Positions 1-8,259 of a DNA stretch of 64,000 nucleotides are shown one piece after another. A program made the translations under genes and the position numbers. The DNA comes from Rugamonas fusca (GTDB taxonomy: Bacteria; Pseudomonadota; Gammaproteobacteria; Burkholderiales; Burkholderiaceae_D). Positions within the stretch are counted from its first letter, which is position 1, and each line of letters opens with the position of its first letter. Below the pieces are notes generated by a model. That model was not told where the DNA came from. It made no database searches and worked only from the letters and a program-made list of their open reading frames with translations. The stretch lies in NCBI RefSeq assembly GCF_014042365.1, contig NZ_JACEZS010000008.1, positions 62,001 to 126,000 of the forward strand. The letters are read 5' to 3'.

Positions 1-75
1 TTTCACACGGAATAGGCGGACGGGCCGCATATTTTCACTATAGCGCGTTTGATGGCGGCCAATACGCATTGCATC

Positions 76-91
76 ACATTGTTACCAATGT
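76..91. repeat. Short perfect inverted repeat upstream of phoX
   Basis: Six-base arms ACATTG and CAATGT flank a 4-base spacer. The repeat overlaps the left edge of the candidate Pho box. It could be a second regulator site or chance; there is no independent support. Confidence 0.3.
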
Positions 92-121
92 CACGCGCCC
101 GTCATATCAAAAAACTAAGAT
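88..121 (+). promoter_or_regulatory. Candidate Pho box and promoter for phoX
   Basis: Two 7-base direct repeats with 11-base periodicity, ATGTCAC (88-94) and CCGTCAT (99-105), match the PhoB consensus CTGTCAT-N4-CTGTCAT at 5 of 7 and 6 of 7 positions. A -10-like TAAGAT lies at 116-121, ten bases after the second repeat, which is the usual PhoB promoter geometry. The downstream gene is a PhoX-type phosphatase, so control by phosphate starvation is expected. The motif is seen in the sequence; PhoB binding is inferred. Confidence 0.55.
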
Positions 122-227
122 GCCGCTTATTGAGGTGCGCCACCGCCTCGCATGATGCCGCCGGCGCCGCGCGCGCGGCACGTGAAACGGCTTAACCCCG
201 GTTTGTCACCACTACAGGATGTTCTTC

Positions 228-2192
228 ATGCACGAGTCCCCCGATCTGTCCCGCCGCCGTCTGCTGCAATTCCTGTCCAGCGCGCCGCTGCTGCCGCTCG
301 CTGGCGCGGGCAGCGCCTCCCTGCTGCTGTCGGCCTGCGGCGGTTCCTCCGCCAGCGCCGCGGCCGCGGTGCCGCCCACCGCCACCCTCAGTGCCGTCAC
401 CTTCTCCGGCATGCCGGCCCCGGTCCTGGCCGACGCGGCCAAGATGGCCACCACCACGGTCGGCTCGGCCCTGCAGGCCAGCTACAGCGATGGCAGCAAG
501 CGCAGCTACACGCTGCAGTACCAGACCTTCTTCATCACGGGCGCCATGGTGCCCAACGGCAGCGGCGGCACCATCCTGGCCGGCGGCTACTACGACATCC
601 ACAACCAGCCCATCGTCGACAAGACGGACGCCGGCCAGCGCCAGTTCTTCTCCGACTGCCCGGACGGCACTTCGCTGCTCAAGCTGGATGCGCCCACCGT
701 GCCCGGCGTGAAAGGCAACACCGTGTTCGCCGTGGTGCAGTTCGAATACACGACGCGCAACGTCGCTGGCACCTCCATGTACGGCATGCTGCCCTCGCCG
801 ATCGCCGTGCTGACGCTGGACCAGGACAAGACCACGGGCGCGCTGTCGCTGGTGAAGTACCACAACGTCGACACCAGCGCCGTGAACGGCCTGTGGATCA
901 CGTGCGGCGCCAGCCGCTCGCCCTGGAACACCCATTTGTCCAGCGAGGAATACGAGCCGGACGCCACCACCATCGCCAGCAACAGCCAGTTCGCCGCGTT
1001 CAGCACCAACCTGTTCGGCGACGCCACCAAGGCCAATCCCTACCACTACGGCCATCTGCCGGAAGTGACGGTCAACCCGGACGGCACGGCCAGCATCAAG
1101 AAGCACTACTGCATGGGCCGGCTGTCGCACGAGCTGGTGCAAGTGATGCCCGACGAACGCACCGCGCTGATGGGCGACGACGCCACCAACGGCGGCCTGT
1201 TCATGTTCGTGGCCGACCGCGCGCGCGACCTGTCCTCGGGCACGCTGTACGTGGCCAAGTGGGCGCAAAAGACGTCCGACAACGGCGGTTCGGCCGACCT
1301 CACCTGGATCAAGCTCGGTAGCGCCACGAGCGCCGAGATCAAGGCCCTGGCCGACACGCTCAAGGCGGCCGACATTGTGTCCGTCAAGACGGCCGACCCG
1401 GCCGACGCCAGCTACACCCAGATCCCGTTCAGCGGCAAGAAGAACTGGGTCAAGCTGATGCCCGGCATGGAGAAGGCGGCCGCGTTCCTGGAAACCCACC
1501 GCTACGCCGCGCTCAAGGGCGGCAGCATGGGCTTCACCAAGATGGAAGGCACGACCGTCAACGCCAAGGACAAGATCGCCTATTCGGCCATGAGCTACAT
1601 CAACGGCGCCATGAAGGATGGCTCGGGCGGCGTCAAGGTCGCCGGCCCCAGCGCCGGCATCGTGTACGGCCTCAACCTCAAGGGCGGCCAGCAGGATACC
1701 AGCGGCGCGGCCATCAACAGCGACTGGGTGCCGGTCGACATGGCGGCCGTGCCGGCTCTGGTGGGCGAGGACCTGGCCACGCCGGACGCGCTGGGCAACC
1801 TGGCCAACCCGGACAAGGTGGCCAACCCGGACAACATCAAGTTCTCGGAAAAGCTGCGCACCTTGTTCATCGGCGAGGATAGCGGCCTGCACGTGAACAA
1901 CTTCCTGTGGGCCTACAACGTCGATACCAAAGCGCTGACGCGGCTGCTGTCCACGCCGGCCGGCGCCGAATCGACGGGCTTGCACGCGGTGGACGACATC
2001 AACGGCTTCGCCTACATCATGAGCAACTTCCAGCACCCCGGTGACTGGGAAGTGGGCAAGGACGCGGCCGGCAACCTGACGGGCCTGCATGCCAAGGTGA
2101 TGCCCACGCTGGACCCGCTGATCCGCGCCAACTACCGCGACCGCTTTGGCGCGGCCGTCGGCTACCTGACGGGCCTGCCTGTGCTGTCCTAA
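228..2192 (+). CDS. PhoX family (DUF839) phosphatase, Tat-exported lipoprotein-like
   Basis: Probable calcium-dependent alkaline phosphatase of the PhoX/DUF839 family, acting in the periplasm or at the cell surface to release phosphate from organic esters. The N-terminus has the Tat motif SRRRLLQFL, a hydrophobic stretch and a lipobox-like LLLSACGG. Family landmarks include TCGASRSPWNTHLSSEEYE near residue 230 and MGDDATNGGLFMFV near 320. An ATG at 219 is also in frame, but the AGGA at 216-219 is well spaced only for the ATG at 228, so that start is preferred. It stands alone behind a candidate Pho box and is followed by a GC hairpin and REP-like palindromes. Family assignment is firm; the substrate is inferred. 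Confidence 0.87.
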   Translation: MHESPDLSRRRLLQFLSSAPLLPLAGAGSASLLLSACGGSSASAAAAVPPTATLSAVTFSGMPAPVLADAAKMATTTVGSALQASYSDGSKRSYTLQYQTFFITGAMVPNGSGGTILAGGYYDIHNQPIVDKTDAGQRQFFSDCPDGTSLLKLDAPTVPGVKGNTVFAVVQFEYTTRNVAGTSMYGMLPSPIAVLTLDQDKTTGALSLVKYHNVDTSAVNGLWITCGASRSPWNTHLSSEEYEPDATTIASNSQFAAFSTNLFGDATKANPYHYGHLPEVTVNPDGTASIKKHYCMGRLSHELVQVMPDERTALMGDDATNGGLFMFVADRARDLSSGTLYVAKWAQKTSDNGGSADLTWIKLGSATSAEIKALADTLKAADIVSVKTADPADASYTQIPFSGKKNWVKLMPGMEKAAAFLETHRYAALKGGSMGFTKMEGTTVNAKDKIAYSAMSYINGAMKDGSGGVKVAGPSAGIVYGLNLKGGQQDTSGAAINSDWVPVDMAAVPALVGEDLATPDALGNLANPDKVANPDNIKFSEKLRTLFIGEDSGLHVNNFLWAYNVDTKALTRLLSTPAGAESTGLHAVDDINGFAYIMSNFQHPGDWEVGKDAAGNLTGLHAKVMPTLDPLIRANYRDRFGAAVGYLTGLPVLS

Positions 2193-2198
2193 ACCCAG

Positions 2199-2212
2199 CC
2201 CCGCTTGCGGGG
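2199..2212 (+). terminator. GC-rich hairpin after phoX
   Basis: CCCCGC and GCGGGG form a 6-bp stem with a TT loop, starting 6 bases after the phoX stop codon. It is followed by AAGCAAAA rather than a T run, so termination efficiency is uncertain. Confidence 0.4.
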
Positions 2213-2217
2213 AAGCA

Positions 2218-2304
2218 AAATCGGGGACGTAACACCATTTTTCACTGGTGCAACGTCCCCGTTTTCATTGCCGCACGGATAAATGGGGGTACGTCCCCGA
2301 TTTT
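2218..2304. repeat. REP-like palindromic element (GGGGACGT family), copy 1
   Basis: A long inverted repeat pairs CGGGGACGT (2222-2230) with ACGTCCCCG (2253-2261), and the inner arms CACCA and TGGTG pair as well. A second unit, GGGGGTACGTCCCCGATTTT, follows at 2285-2304. The same core recurs at 23397-23463 and in decayed form at 56157-56205. This resembles the intergenic REP/BIME sequences mobilised by RAYT transposases; no RAYT gene lies in this window. Confidence 0.65.
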
Positions 2305-2601
2305 GCCGTCAAAAAATATTTGCTTGGAGATAGCAATATTGTCAAGAATGAAGTAAATTCTGGTTTGCATAGTGCGCCAGGGCGGAGTCTGGAATGGCAG
2401 GAAAATCCCTGCGCCCGACGGGGGATGTTGTTTGGGCAGCAGGAAACATTATTGCTTGTTGTTAATGACGACGGCTTGGGACTACAATCGAAAAAGTGTG
2501 CCTGAAAAACGCACACCGCGAAGTTTTGCCTGGAGTGAAATGCCCTATAGGCTGCGCCTTTAGTATTGAGTCAGTTGTGCCCTTTTGCGGAACTCGTTCT
2601 T

Positions 2602-4107
2602 ATGTCTTTTTTGTCTACAGCGTCGCCGAAGCTACCTCCGTGGAAAATCCTGCTGGTGGACGACGAGCCCGATATCCATGACATCACCAAGCTGACCCTG
2701 TCCCGCTTCCGGCTCGAAGGCCGCGGCCTGACCTTCGTGCACGCCTACAGCGGCGCCGAGGCCAAGCAAGTGCTGGCGCGCGAGAGCGACATCGCGCTGG
2801 TGTTCCTGGACGTGGTGATGGAGCGCGAGGATTCCGGCCTGGAAGTGGCGCGCTGGATGCGCGAAGACCTGGACAACCAGTTCACCCGCATCGTGCTGCG
2901 CACGGGCCAGCCTGGCCAGGCGCCCGAGGAACGGGTGATCGTCAACTACGACATCAACGACTACAAGGAAAAGACCGAGCTCGACCGCACCAAGCTGTTC
3001 ACCACCACCTTCGCCGCCCTGCGCGCCTACCGCGACATCATGAAGGTGGAGGAGGCGCGCCGCGCCCAGCTCAACTACCGCGAAGGACTGGAACGGGTGA
3101 TCGCCGCCTCGGCCCACATCTTCCAGCAGCGCAATCTGAAGGATTTCGCCAACGGCTTGCTGCAGCAAGTGGTGGCCCTGCTGCGGCTGGAAAACAGCAT
3201 GCTGCTGCGCCTGCGCGGCGCCACCGCCATCAGCGGCGAACATGAATATGAAATCCTGGCCCAGATCGGCGATGACGACGATTCCATCCTGAGCCCGGAG
3301 CTGCTGGCCCAGCTCGACGAGGCCGAAAGCAACAAGATCTCGCGCATCCAGGGCGATATCTACGTCGGCTACTTCCCCAATGCCAGCGGCAAGGCCTCGC
3401 TGCTGGTGTTAAAAGGCGTGGAGGAAATCTCCGAGATCGACGCCAAGCTATTGGAAGTGTTCTGCTCGGGCGTGGCAATCGCCTTCGACAACATCCTGCT
3501 CACCCAGGAAATCACGGACACCCAGGCCGAGCTGATCCTGCGCCTGGGCGACGTGGTGGAGTCGCGCTCGAACGAGGCCGGCAACCATGTGCGACGCATG
3601 TCCGAAATCTGCCATTTGCTGGCCACGGCGGCTGGCATGTCCGAGGACGAGACGGCCGTGCTGCGCCACGCCGCGCCCATGCACGACATCGGCAAGATCG
3701 CCACCCCGGACGCCGTGCTGCTCAAGCCGGGCAAGCTCGACGCGGCCGAATGGGAAATCATGAAACAGCACCCGGCCGTGGGCCTGTCCATCCTGGACGG
3801 CTCGCAACGCCCCATCCTCAAGGCGGCCGCCGTGATCGCCCACCAGCACCACGAGAAATACGACGGCAGCGGCTACCCGCAAGGTTTGAAGGGCGAGGAC
3901 ATCCACCTGTACGCGCGCATCGTGGCCGTGGCCGACGTGTTCGATGCGCTCATGCACAAGCGCTGCTACAAGGAAGCGTGGCCGGTGGAGCAGGTGGTGG
4001 CCCACTTGCGCGACGTGGCCGGCCAGCACCTGGACCCGGTCTATGTCGAACTGCTGTGCAAGAACATCGACAAGGCGCTGGCCATCAACGAACGCTTCCC
4101 CGACTAG
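2602..4107 (+). CDS. Response regulator with DUF3369 and HD-GYP c-di-GMP phosphodiesterase domain
   Basis: 501 residues. An N-terminal receiver domain (about 14-140) has LLVDDEP and phospho-acceptor D70 in VFLDVVME. A central DUF3369 GAF-like domain (about 150-310) follows, then a C-terminal HD-GYP domain with HDIGK (H361, D362), HHEKYDGSGYP (GYP near 424-426) and VADVFDAL. Complete HD and GYP motifs predict hydrolysis of cyclic di-GMP controlled by phosphorylation. An in-frame ATG at 2566 would add MSQLCPFAELVL; the family's usual layout, with the receiver starting soon after the start, favours 2602. No kinase is adjacent in the same orientation. It ends 9 bp from the convergent NifQ-like gene. 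Confidence 0.9.
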   Translation: MSFLSTASPKLPPWKILLVDDEPDIHDITKLTLSRFRLEGRGLTFVHAYSGAEAKQVLARESDIALVFLDVVMEREDSGLEVARWMREDLDNQFTRIVLRTGQPGQAPEERVIVNYDINDYKEKTELDRTKLFTTTFAALRAYRDIMKVEEARRAQLNYREGLERVIAASAHIFQQRNLKDFANGLLQQVVALLRLENSMLLRLRGATAISGEHEYEILAQIGDDDDSILSPELLAQLDEAESNKISRIQGDIYVGYFPNASGKASLLVLKGVEEISEIDAKLLEVFCSGVAIAFDNILLTQEITDTQAELILRLGDVVESRSNEAGNHVRRMSEICHLLATAAGMSEDETAVLRHAAPMHDIGKIATPDAVLLKPGKLDAAEWEIMKQHPAVGLSILDGSQRPILKAAAVIAHQHHEKYDGSGYPQGLKGEDIHLYARIVAVADVFDALMHKRCYKEAWPVEQVVAHLRDVAGQHLDPVYVELLCKNIDKALAINERFPD

Positions 4108-4116
4108 CGGACCGCC

Positions 4117-4692
4117 TCACACCAGGCCGGCGCCCAGCCGGGCGGCCGGCGCCGCGCCCAGTTCCTGCATCAGAAATTGCTTCCACTGGCCGCGCCCGCC
4201 GTTACGCACGTGCAGCGGGCCGAAATAGCCCCGCAGCAGCGCTTCCAGTTCCTCGCGCCCCGTCAATCCCAGGTCTTGCCACAGGAAGCGCTGGCCCAGG
4301 CAGGCGGCCGCCAGCGCGCGCGCCAGCCAATCCACGTGGCAGGGGTCGGCGCCCGCGCCGCGCTGCGCCATCAGCAGCGCGTGCAGTTTGTGAAACTCGG
4401 GCGGGGCGCACGCCAGCAGCGCCGCGTATTTGCGCTCGGGGATGGGCTCGTGGTAGTCGAGCGCGGGAAAACAGCAACCGGCCATCCGCAACAGCGCCGA
4501 CTGGGACATACCCAGCGTGCGCACGAACAGCGGCAATTCGCCCTCCTGGGCGCTGCGCAGCACGCCGGCCAGCGCGGCCAGCACCAGTGGTTCCGGCTTG
4601 AGCGTGGCGGTGGCTGCGGCGGGGTCGGCGGGATCGGCAAGGTCGACAGTGGGCAACAGCACGGCCGCCACGAAGGGAATGTTCCCTGTCAT
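4117..4692 (-). CDS. NifQ-like protein lacking the C-terminal cysteine cluster
   Basis: 191 residues resembling NifQ, which supplies molybdenum for FeMo-cofactor synthesis. Matching features are the GCCFPALDYHEPIPERKYA block, a hydrophobic central helix, FLWQDLGLTGREELEALL and the late WKQFL segment, in NifQ order. True NifQ ends in a Cx4Cx2Cx5C metal-binding motif; this protein stops after AARLGAGLV without it. No nif genes are in the window. Its ATG overlaps the stop of a 12-codon upstream frame that carries the only good Shine-Dalgarno sequence. A role in molybdenum handling outside nitrogen fixation, or decay of function, are both possible. Confidence 0.65.
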   Translation of the reverse strand: MTGNIPFVAAVLLPTVDLADPADPAAATATLKPEPLVLAALAGVLRSAQEGELPLFVRTLGMSQSALLRMAGCCFPALDYHEPIPERKYAALLACAPPEFHKLHALLMAQRGAGADPCHVDWLARALAAACLGQRFLWQDLGLTGREELEALLRGYFGPLHVRNGGRGQWKQFLMQELGAAPAARLGAGLV

Positions 4693-4727
4693 GGCGCGGC
4701 ACGCTGCGCGCTAGCGCGTGAGGTCAT
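4689..4727 (-). CDS. Short upstream ORF, translationally coupled to the NifQ-like gene
   Basis: Read on the minus strand, AAAGGAG lies 5 bases before an ATG (4727-4725) that opens a 12-codon frame (MTSRASAQRAAP). Its TGA overlaps the NifQ-like ATG as ATGA. The NifQ-like start has no good ribosome site of its own, so the short frame may deliver ribosomes to it. It could be a leader peptide or a coupling device. A sequencing error that splits one longer reading frame is an alternative. Confidence 0.4.
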   Translation of the reverse strand: MTSRASAQRAAP

Positions 4728-4755
4728 GGCGTCTCCTTTATTGTGGTCGCTCCAT

Positions 4756-4771
4756 ATACGCGAACGCGTAT
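4756..4771. promoter_or_regulatory. Perfect 16-bp palindrome (ATACGCG-AA-CGCGTAT)
   Basis: Seven-base arms are separated by AA. It lies about 30 bases upstream of the short ORF that precedes the NifQ-like gene, a typical position for a dimeric repressor operator. The regulator is unknown. Confidence 0.45.
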
Positions 4772-4833
4772 CAGAGGCGTTTCACAATCTTAATATACTT
4801 GCTACACATTTCGTGTGAAACGTGAAGCTTGCA

Positions 4834-4847
4834 ATTGTGAACACAAT
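4834..4847. promoter_or_regulatory. Perfect palindrome (ATTGTG-AA-CACAAT)
   Basis: Six-base arms around AA in an A+T-rich stretch upstream of the NifQ-like gene, about 60 bp from the ATACGCG palindrome. It is probably a second protein-binding site in the same control region. It does not match the FNR consensus. Confidence 0.4.
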
Positions 4848-4953
4848 CAAATAAACAACACCGCCACGGCCGGCCATCCCGGCGTGCGCTATATGCGCGC
4901 GGCCATGTCAGCCCACGCGGGGCCGGACCGGCTCCACGTCAGGCCGGCAGGCG

Positions 4954-6939
4954 TCATGCCGGTTCCGCCTGCGCCACCTCCTCCGGTCCCTGCTTGCGGC
5001 GGGTGCGGGGGAAGCGCAGCTTGTAATGCAAGCCCATGCCCGGCGCACTCACCACCTTGACCGTGCCGCCCAGCGGCCCCGTCACCAGGTTGTACAGGAT
5101 GTGCGCGCCCAGCCCGCTGCCGCCGGAACCGCGCTTGGTGGTGAAGAACGGATCGAACAACTGGGCCAGCGTGGTGTTGTCCATGCCGATGCCATCGTCG
5201 CTGTAGTCGAACAGCACATGGTCGCCATCGAGCTTGCCCGTGATGCGGATCTTGCCTTCCTGCCCTTCGCCGTAGCCGTGCACCAGCGAATTGACCACCA
5301 TGTTGGTGACGATCTGCGACACGGCGCCGGGGAAGCTTTCCATGTGGATGTCGGGCGCGCAATCGATCTCCACGGCCACCTGCTTGCCCTTGAGCTTGGG
5401 CTGCAAGGACAGCAGCACTTCATCGAGGTACTTGCGCAGGTTGAAGGCGCGGATCTCGTCGGACGACTGGTCCACGGCCACCTGCTTGAAGCTGCGCACC
5501 AGGGCCGCCGCGCGCTGGGTGTTGGTGGTCATGATGCGCAGCGACTGGTCGACGATGTCGAAGAAGCTGTTCAAGCCCTCCTCGTCCAGCGTGCCGGCCG
5601 CCAGGTCTTCGCGCGTGAGCTTGAGTTCCTGCACCAGGTGGCTGGTGGCCGTCACGCAGATGCCCAGCGGGGTGTTGATCTCGTGCGCCACGCCGGCCAC
5701 CAGCCGGCCCAGCGAGGCCAGCTTTTCCTGGCGCACCAGTTCCGACTGGGCTTCCTGCAAGGCCGTCAGGGCCGAGTTCAGGGCCGCGTTCTGTTCCTCC
5801 AGCGCTTCCTTGGCCTTGCGGATGGCGCGGTCGGCCTGCATGCGGGCGATGGCCACGGCCACGTGGTTGGCCATGAAGGCGAGGATGTCGAGGTCGGCCT
5901 GGGTGTAGCGCACGCCCTGATCGTAGCTTTGCACGATGATCACGCCATAGATCTTCTCGCCCAGCAGCATGGGCGCGCCCATCCAGCTGGCGATATCGAC
6001 ATTGCCCATCGGTTCGTTCAGCTCGCCGCTGGCCACCAGGGCCGCGTAGCCGGGGCCATCGAGCAACACGGCCTGGCGCTTTTGCAGCACGTAGGAGCTC
6101 ATGCCCTGCCCGTAGGCGAAACGCTTGACGGGCGCCTGGGCGTCCTTTTCGTCAACGAAATACGGAACGGTCATCTCATGCCGGTCCGGGTGATACAGCG
6201 CCATCAGGAAATTACGGGCTGGCACCAGTTCGCCGATGATGTCGTGCAGCCGGCGGTTCAGCGTGGCGCCATCGACCGTGGTGGCCGACAAATCGGCCAG
6301 CTGGTACAGCGCGTGCTGGATGCTCTCGGCGCGGCGCCGCTCGGCCACCTCGTGCGCCAGCAGGGCGGTGCGCTCGCGCACGGCCCGCTCCAGCCGGTCC
6401 ACGCTCTGCAAGCCTTGCAGCGCGCCCGACACGCTGCCGGCGATCAGTTCGAACAATGCCTGGTCTTCGGCGCTGAAGGTGTGTTCCTTGTCGTAGCTCT
6501 GGATCACGATGGCGCCCAGCGCCACGTGGTTCTGGTCCAGCAGCGGGCAGCCCATCCAGTGCTCGGCCGTGGTGCCCACGCCCCAGGTGCTGCCGGCGAA
6601 CGATTTGGAGATGGCTTGCTCGGCCGTCATCACCAGCGGCACCCGGTGCAAGATCACCCACGCCGTGGGCGACTGTTCGGGCGAGGCCAGCTTGAACCAG
6701 GTGTCGCGGTCGGGCGCCGCGTCGGCCTCGTCGACGAAATAGACGAAGCGCACCTTGTTGTCCTCATCGCGGCCCTGGTCCGTCAGCGCGACGAAGAAGT
6801 TGGCGGCGTACATGATGCGGCCCAGCGCCGTGTGCACCCCTTCGAGGAATTCCGTGACATTGGTACAACGGCTCGACAGCCGCCCGATCTCGAGCAGCAT
6901 GGTTTGCACGGCTTCCAGGCGGGTGAGGCGACTTTCCAT
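4954..6939 (-). CDS. GAF-GAF sensor histidine kinase
   Basis: 661 residues. Two GAF sensor domains (about 5-175 and 205-365) each contain the repeated signature GAPMLLGEKIYGVIIVQSYD or GCPLLDQNHVALGAIVIQSYD-like text. A coiled coil follows, then a kinase core with H-box VAHEINTPLG (H419), N-box NMVVNSLVHG (about 546-555), G1 DDGIGM (about 581) and G2 GSGGSGLG (about 604). No transmembrane helix is evident, so it is a soluble cytoplasmic sensor. No partner regulator is adjacent; the nearest is the HD-GYP response regulator about 1 kb away. The ligand of the GAF domains is unknown. Confidence 0.85.
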   Translation of the reverse strand: MESRLTRLEAVQTMLLEIGRLSSRCTNVTEFLEGVHTALGRIMYAANFFVALTDQGRDEDNKVRFVYFVDEADAAPDRDTWFKLASPEQSPTAWVILHRVPLVMTAEQAISKSFAGSTWGVGTTAEHWMGCPLLDQNHVALGAIVIQSYDKEHTFSAEDQALFELIAGSVSGALQGLQSVDRLERAVRERTALLAHEVAERRRAESIQHALYQLADLSATTVDGATLNRRLHDIIGELVPARNFLMALYHPDRHEMTVPYFVDEKDAQAPVKRFAYGQGMSSYVLQKRQAVLLDGPGYAALVASGELNEPMGNVDIASWMGAPMLLGEKIYGVIIVQSYDQGVRYTQADLDILAFMANHVAVAIARMQADRAIRKAKEALEEQNAALNSALTALQEAQSELVRQEKLASLGRLVAGVAHEINTPLGICVTATSHLVQELKLTREDLAAGTLDEEGLNSFFDIVDQSLRIMTTNTQRAAALVRSFKQVAVDQSSDEIRAFNLRKYLDEVLLSLQPKLKGKQVAVEIDCAPDIHMESFPGAVSQIVTNMVVNSLVHGYGEGQEGKIRITGKLDGDHVLFDYSDDGIGMDNTTLAQLFDPFFTTKRGSGGSGLGAHILYNLVTGPLGGTVKVVSAPGMGLHYKLRFPRTRRKQGPEEVAQAEPA

Positions 6940-7059
6940 CGGTTTTTCCTATGTTTGCAGATGCACACAGGAAATACTAGCAGGTCGCCGGCGCATCATG
7001 CCAGCAATCTTTGCGGCCCCGGCTGGGCCAGCGCGGCGCGGCAGCCCGCCGGCCCCGTC

Positions 7060-7554
7060 TTATGGCCGGCGGTAGTCGTTCGCGACCCACGCCTCGGCGC
7101 TGGCCACGGTCAGCTTGAAGGTGGGCGCCACGCGGACGCTGGCCAGCTGCTCGCCATAACTGTCCCACGCGCTCAGGGTGGCGTAGGGATCGTCCTCGTC
7201 CGGCACGATGTCCAGGTTGACCTTGAGCTGGCCCGTCTCCGTGCTGACGAACACGCTCTTGTGCAATTGCGCGTGCAATTGCTGTTCGTGGCGGCGCAAC
7301 ACTTCGTTGGCCGTTTTGACCAGCGTGTTGAACGCGTTCACGTCCAGCGGCTTGGGGTTCTTCTTGTCGCGGCCCATGGTCCACGGGCCCACCAGCGCCG
7401 GTTCCGGTTCGCCATCCTTGATCATGGCCACGGCCCAGCCCTCGTCCTCCTCGTTCTTGATCACGCGGGCGGTCCAGCCATTGCCTTGCCACACGCGGTC
7501 CTCTTGCACGAGGGCGTCATCGGGTTGCTCGAAATCTGGGGCGTCGGTAGGCAT
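7060..7554 (-). CDS. Conserved hypothetical acidic protein
   Basis: 164 residues from the ATG at 7554. The frame stays open to 7749, but that extension is arginine- and proline-rich and would overlap the next gene, so the shorter form is chosen. The protein is hydrophilic with a Trp-rich middle (EDEGWAVAMIKDGEPEP, PWTMGRDKKNPKPL) and no signal or membrane segment. I do not recognise a domain. The ribosome site before 7554 is weak, so the start is only moderately supported. Confidence 0.6.
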   Translation of the reverse strand: MPTDAPDFEQPDDALVQEDRVWQGNGWTARVIKNEEDEGWAVAMIKDGEPEPALVGPWTMGRDKKNPKPLDVNAFNTLVKTANEVLRRHEQQLHAQLHKSVFVSTETGQLKVNLDIVPDEDDPYATLSAWDSYGEQLASVRVAPTFKLTVASAEAWVANDYRRP

Positions 7555-7659
7555 GGCGGGCGGCTCGTGAAAAAGGACGGGGCCGTCATGATAGTCGAAA
7601 TCGGCCCTGGCTGTTGCCTCCGGCCGGCCACCGGCCACGCCACGCGCGCACGCGCACAA

Positions 7660-7688
7660 CAGGAACCAGGCCGGACGGCCTGATCCTG
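7660..7688. repeat. Strong imperfect hairpin
   Basis: CAGGAACCAGGCCG can pair with CGGCCTGATCCTG around a GA loop, with small internal mismatches. It lies between two minus-strand genes. There is no T run, so it may be an mRNA stabiliser or attenuator rather than a terminator. Confidence 0.35.
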
Positions 7689-7721
7689 TCGCGCCACCAG
7701 GCGATGGATGGGTGTACCAGC

Positions 7722-7985
7722 TCAGCCGCGTTGGCGCCTGCCCGCGCACGACAGCGCGGGCCGGGGCGGCGGCGTGATCGGCGGGCGCAATGGCGTCACA
7801 CGCGGATCGATGGCCGGTTCGGGCATCTGGTAGACGAATGGATTGATGATAATGGGCGGTATCGTGGGTGGCGCCGAAGGCGGCCCCTTGGGCCCGTTGG
7901 AGCAGTACGGTGCGCTACGCTGGCGCCTTGCCCGGTTGCAAATCGAGGATATCGATTGACCCTCGCTAATCTCTAGCCATGCCAT
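7722..7985 (-). CDS. Small proline-rich hypothetical protein
   Basis: 87 residues beginning MAWLEISEGQ. The start is fixed by a strong ribosome site: GGAGGG lies 4 bases before the ATG at 7985. The first 35 residues are mixed, and the rest is Pro-rich (PPSAPPTIPPIIINPF, LRPPITPPPRPAL), so probably disordered. No signal peptide or known domain. The good ribosome site supports a real gene; function unknown. Confidence 0.5.
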   Translation of the reverse strand: MAWLEISEGQSISSICNRARRQRSAPYCSNGPKGPPSAPPTIPPIIINPFVYQMPEPAIDPRVTPLRPPITPPPRPALSCAGRRQRG

Positions 7986-8259
7986 GTTGCCCTCCGTATG
8001 ACTGATCAGACTTTCAGTATAGGCAGGCATGTCTTTAGTTCAAGGGAAAAGGCCGCCTGGACGGAGTCCTTTGCCGCCGGCTTGTCCACGATCAAGCGCC
8101 GCCGGCGGCCGTTGGGCGCCGCCAACCTACCGTCCATCCCGCCAAAGCGGCGCTCCGTCGCAATGGCGTGGCGTGCGCCGCCGCGCCACCCTACAGTACC
8201 ACCATGCCTGATGCGCTTTGCGCCCGCCAGGCCAACCACATCACAACAAGAGGACCGCC

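Larger units (their letters stand above)
2193..2601. other. Intergenic region phoX to HD-GYP regulator (409 bp)
   Basis: It holds the phoX hairpin and REP-like copy 1 at its left end. An A+T-rich imperfect inverted repeat follows, AATATTTGCT (2315-2324) with AGCAATATT (2332-2340), that could be an operator. The remainder (2341-2601) shows no convincing gene. The promoter of the downstream regulator should lie here, but I could not choose a -35/-10 pair. Confidence 0.5.

Noticed and set aside
4117..4692. Frameshift as the reason for the missing NifQ cysteines
   Set aside because: The 9 bp between this stop and the convergent HD-GYP gene's stop, and that gene itself, leave no room for a hidden C-terminal cluster in another frame, and no CxxxxCxxC pattern appears there.
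5026..7683. 885-codon open frame antisense to the GAF histidine kinase
   Set aside because: It is a long open frame opposite a well-conserved gene with all kinase motifs. Its translation is His/Arg/Gln-rich and domainless, as expected for the antisense of a GC-rich gene. Similar long antisense frames opposite tamB, the CHASE cyclase, the S9 peptidase, the SMC gene and the receptor were dropped for the same reason.
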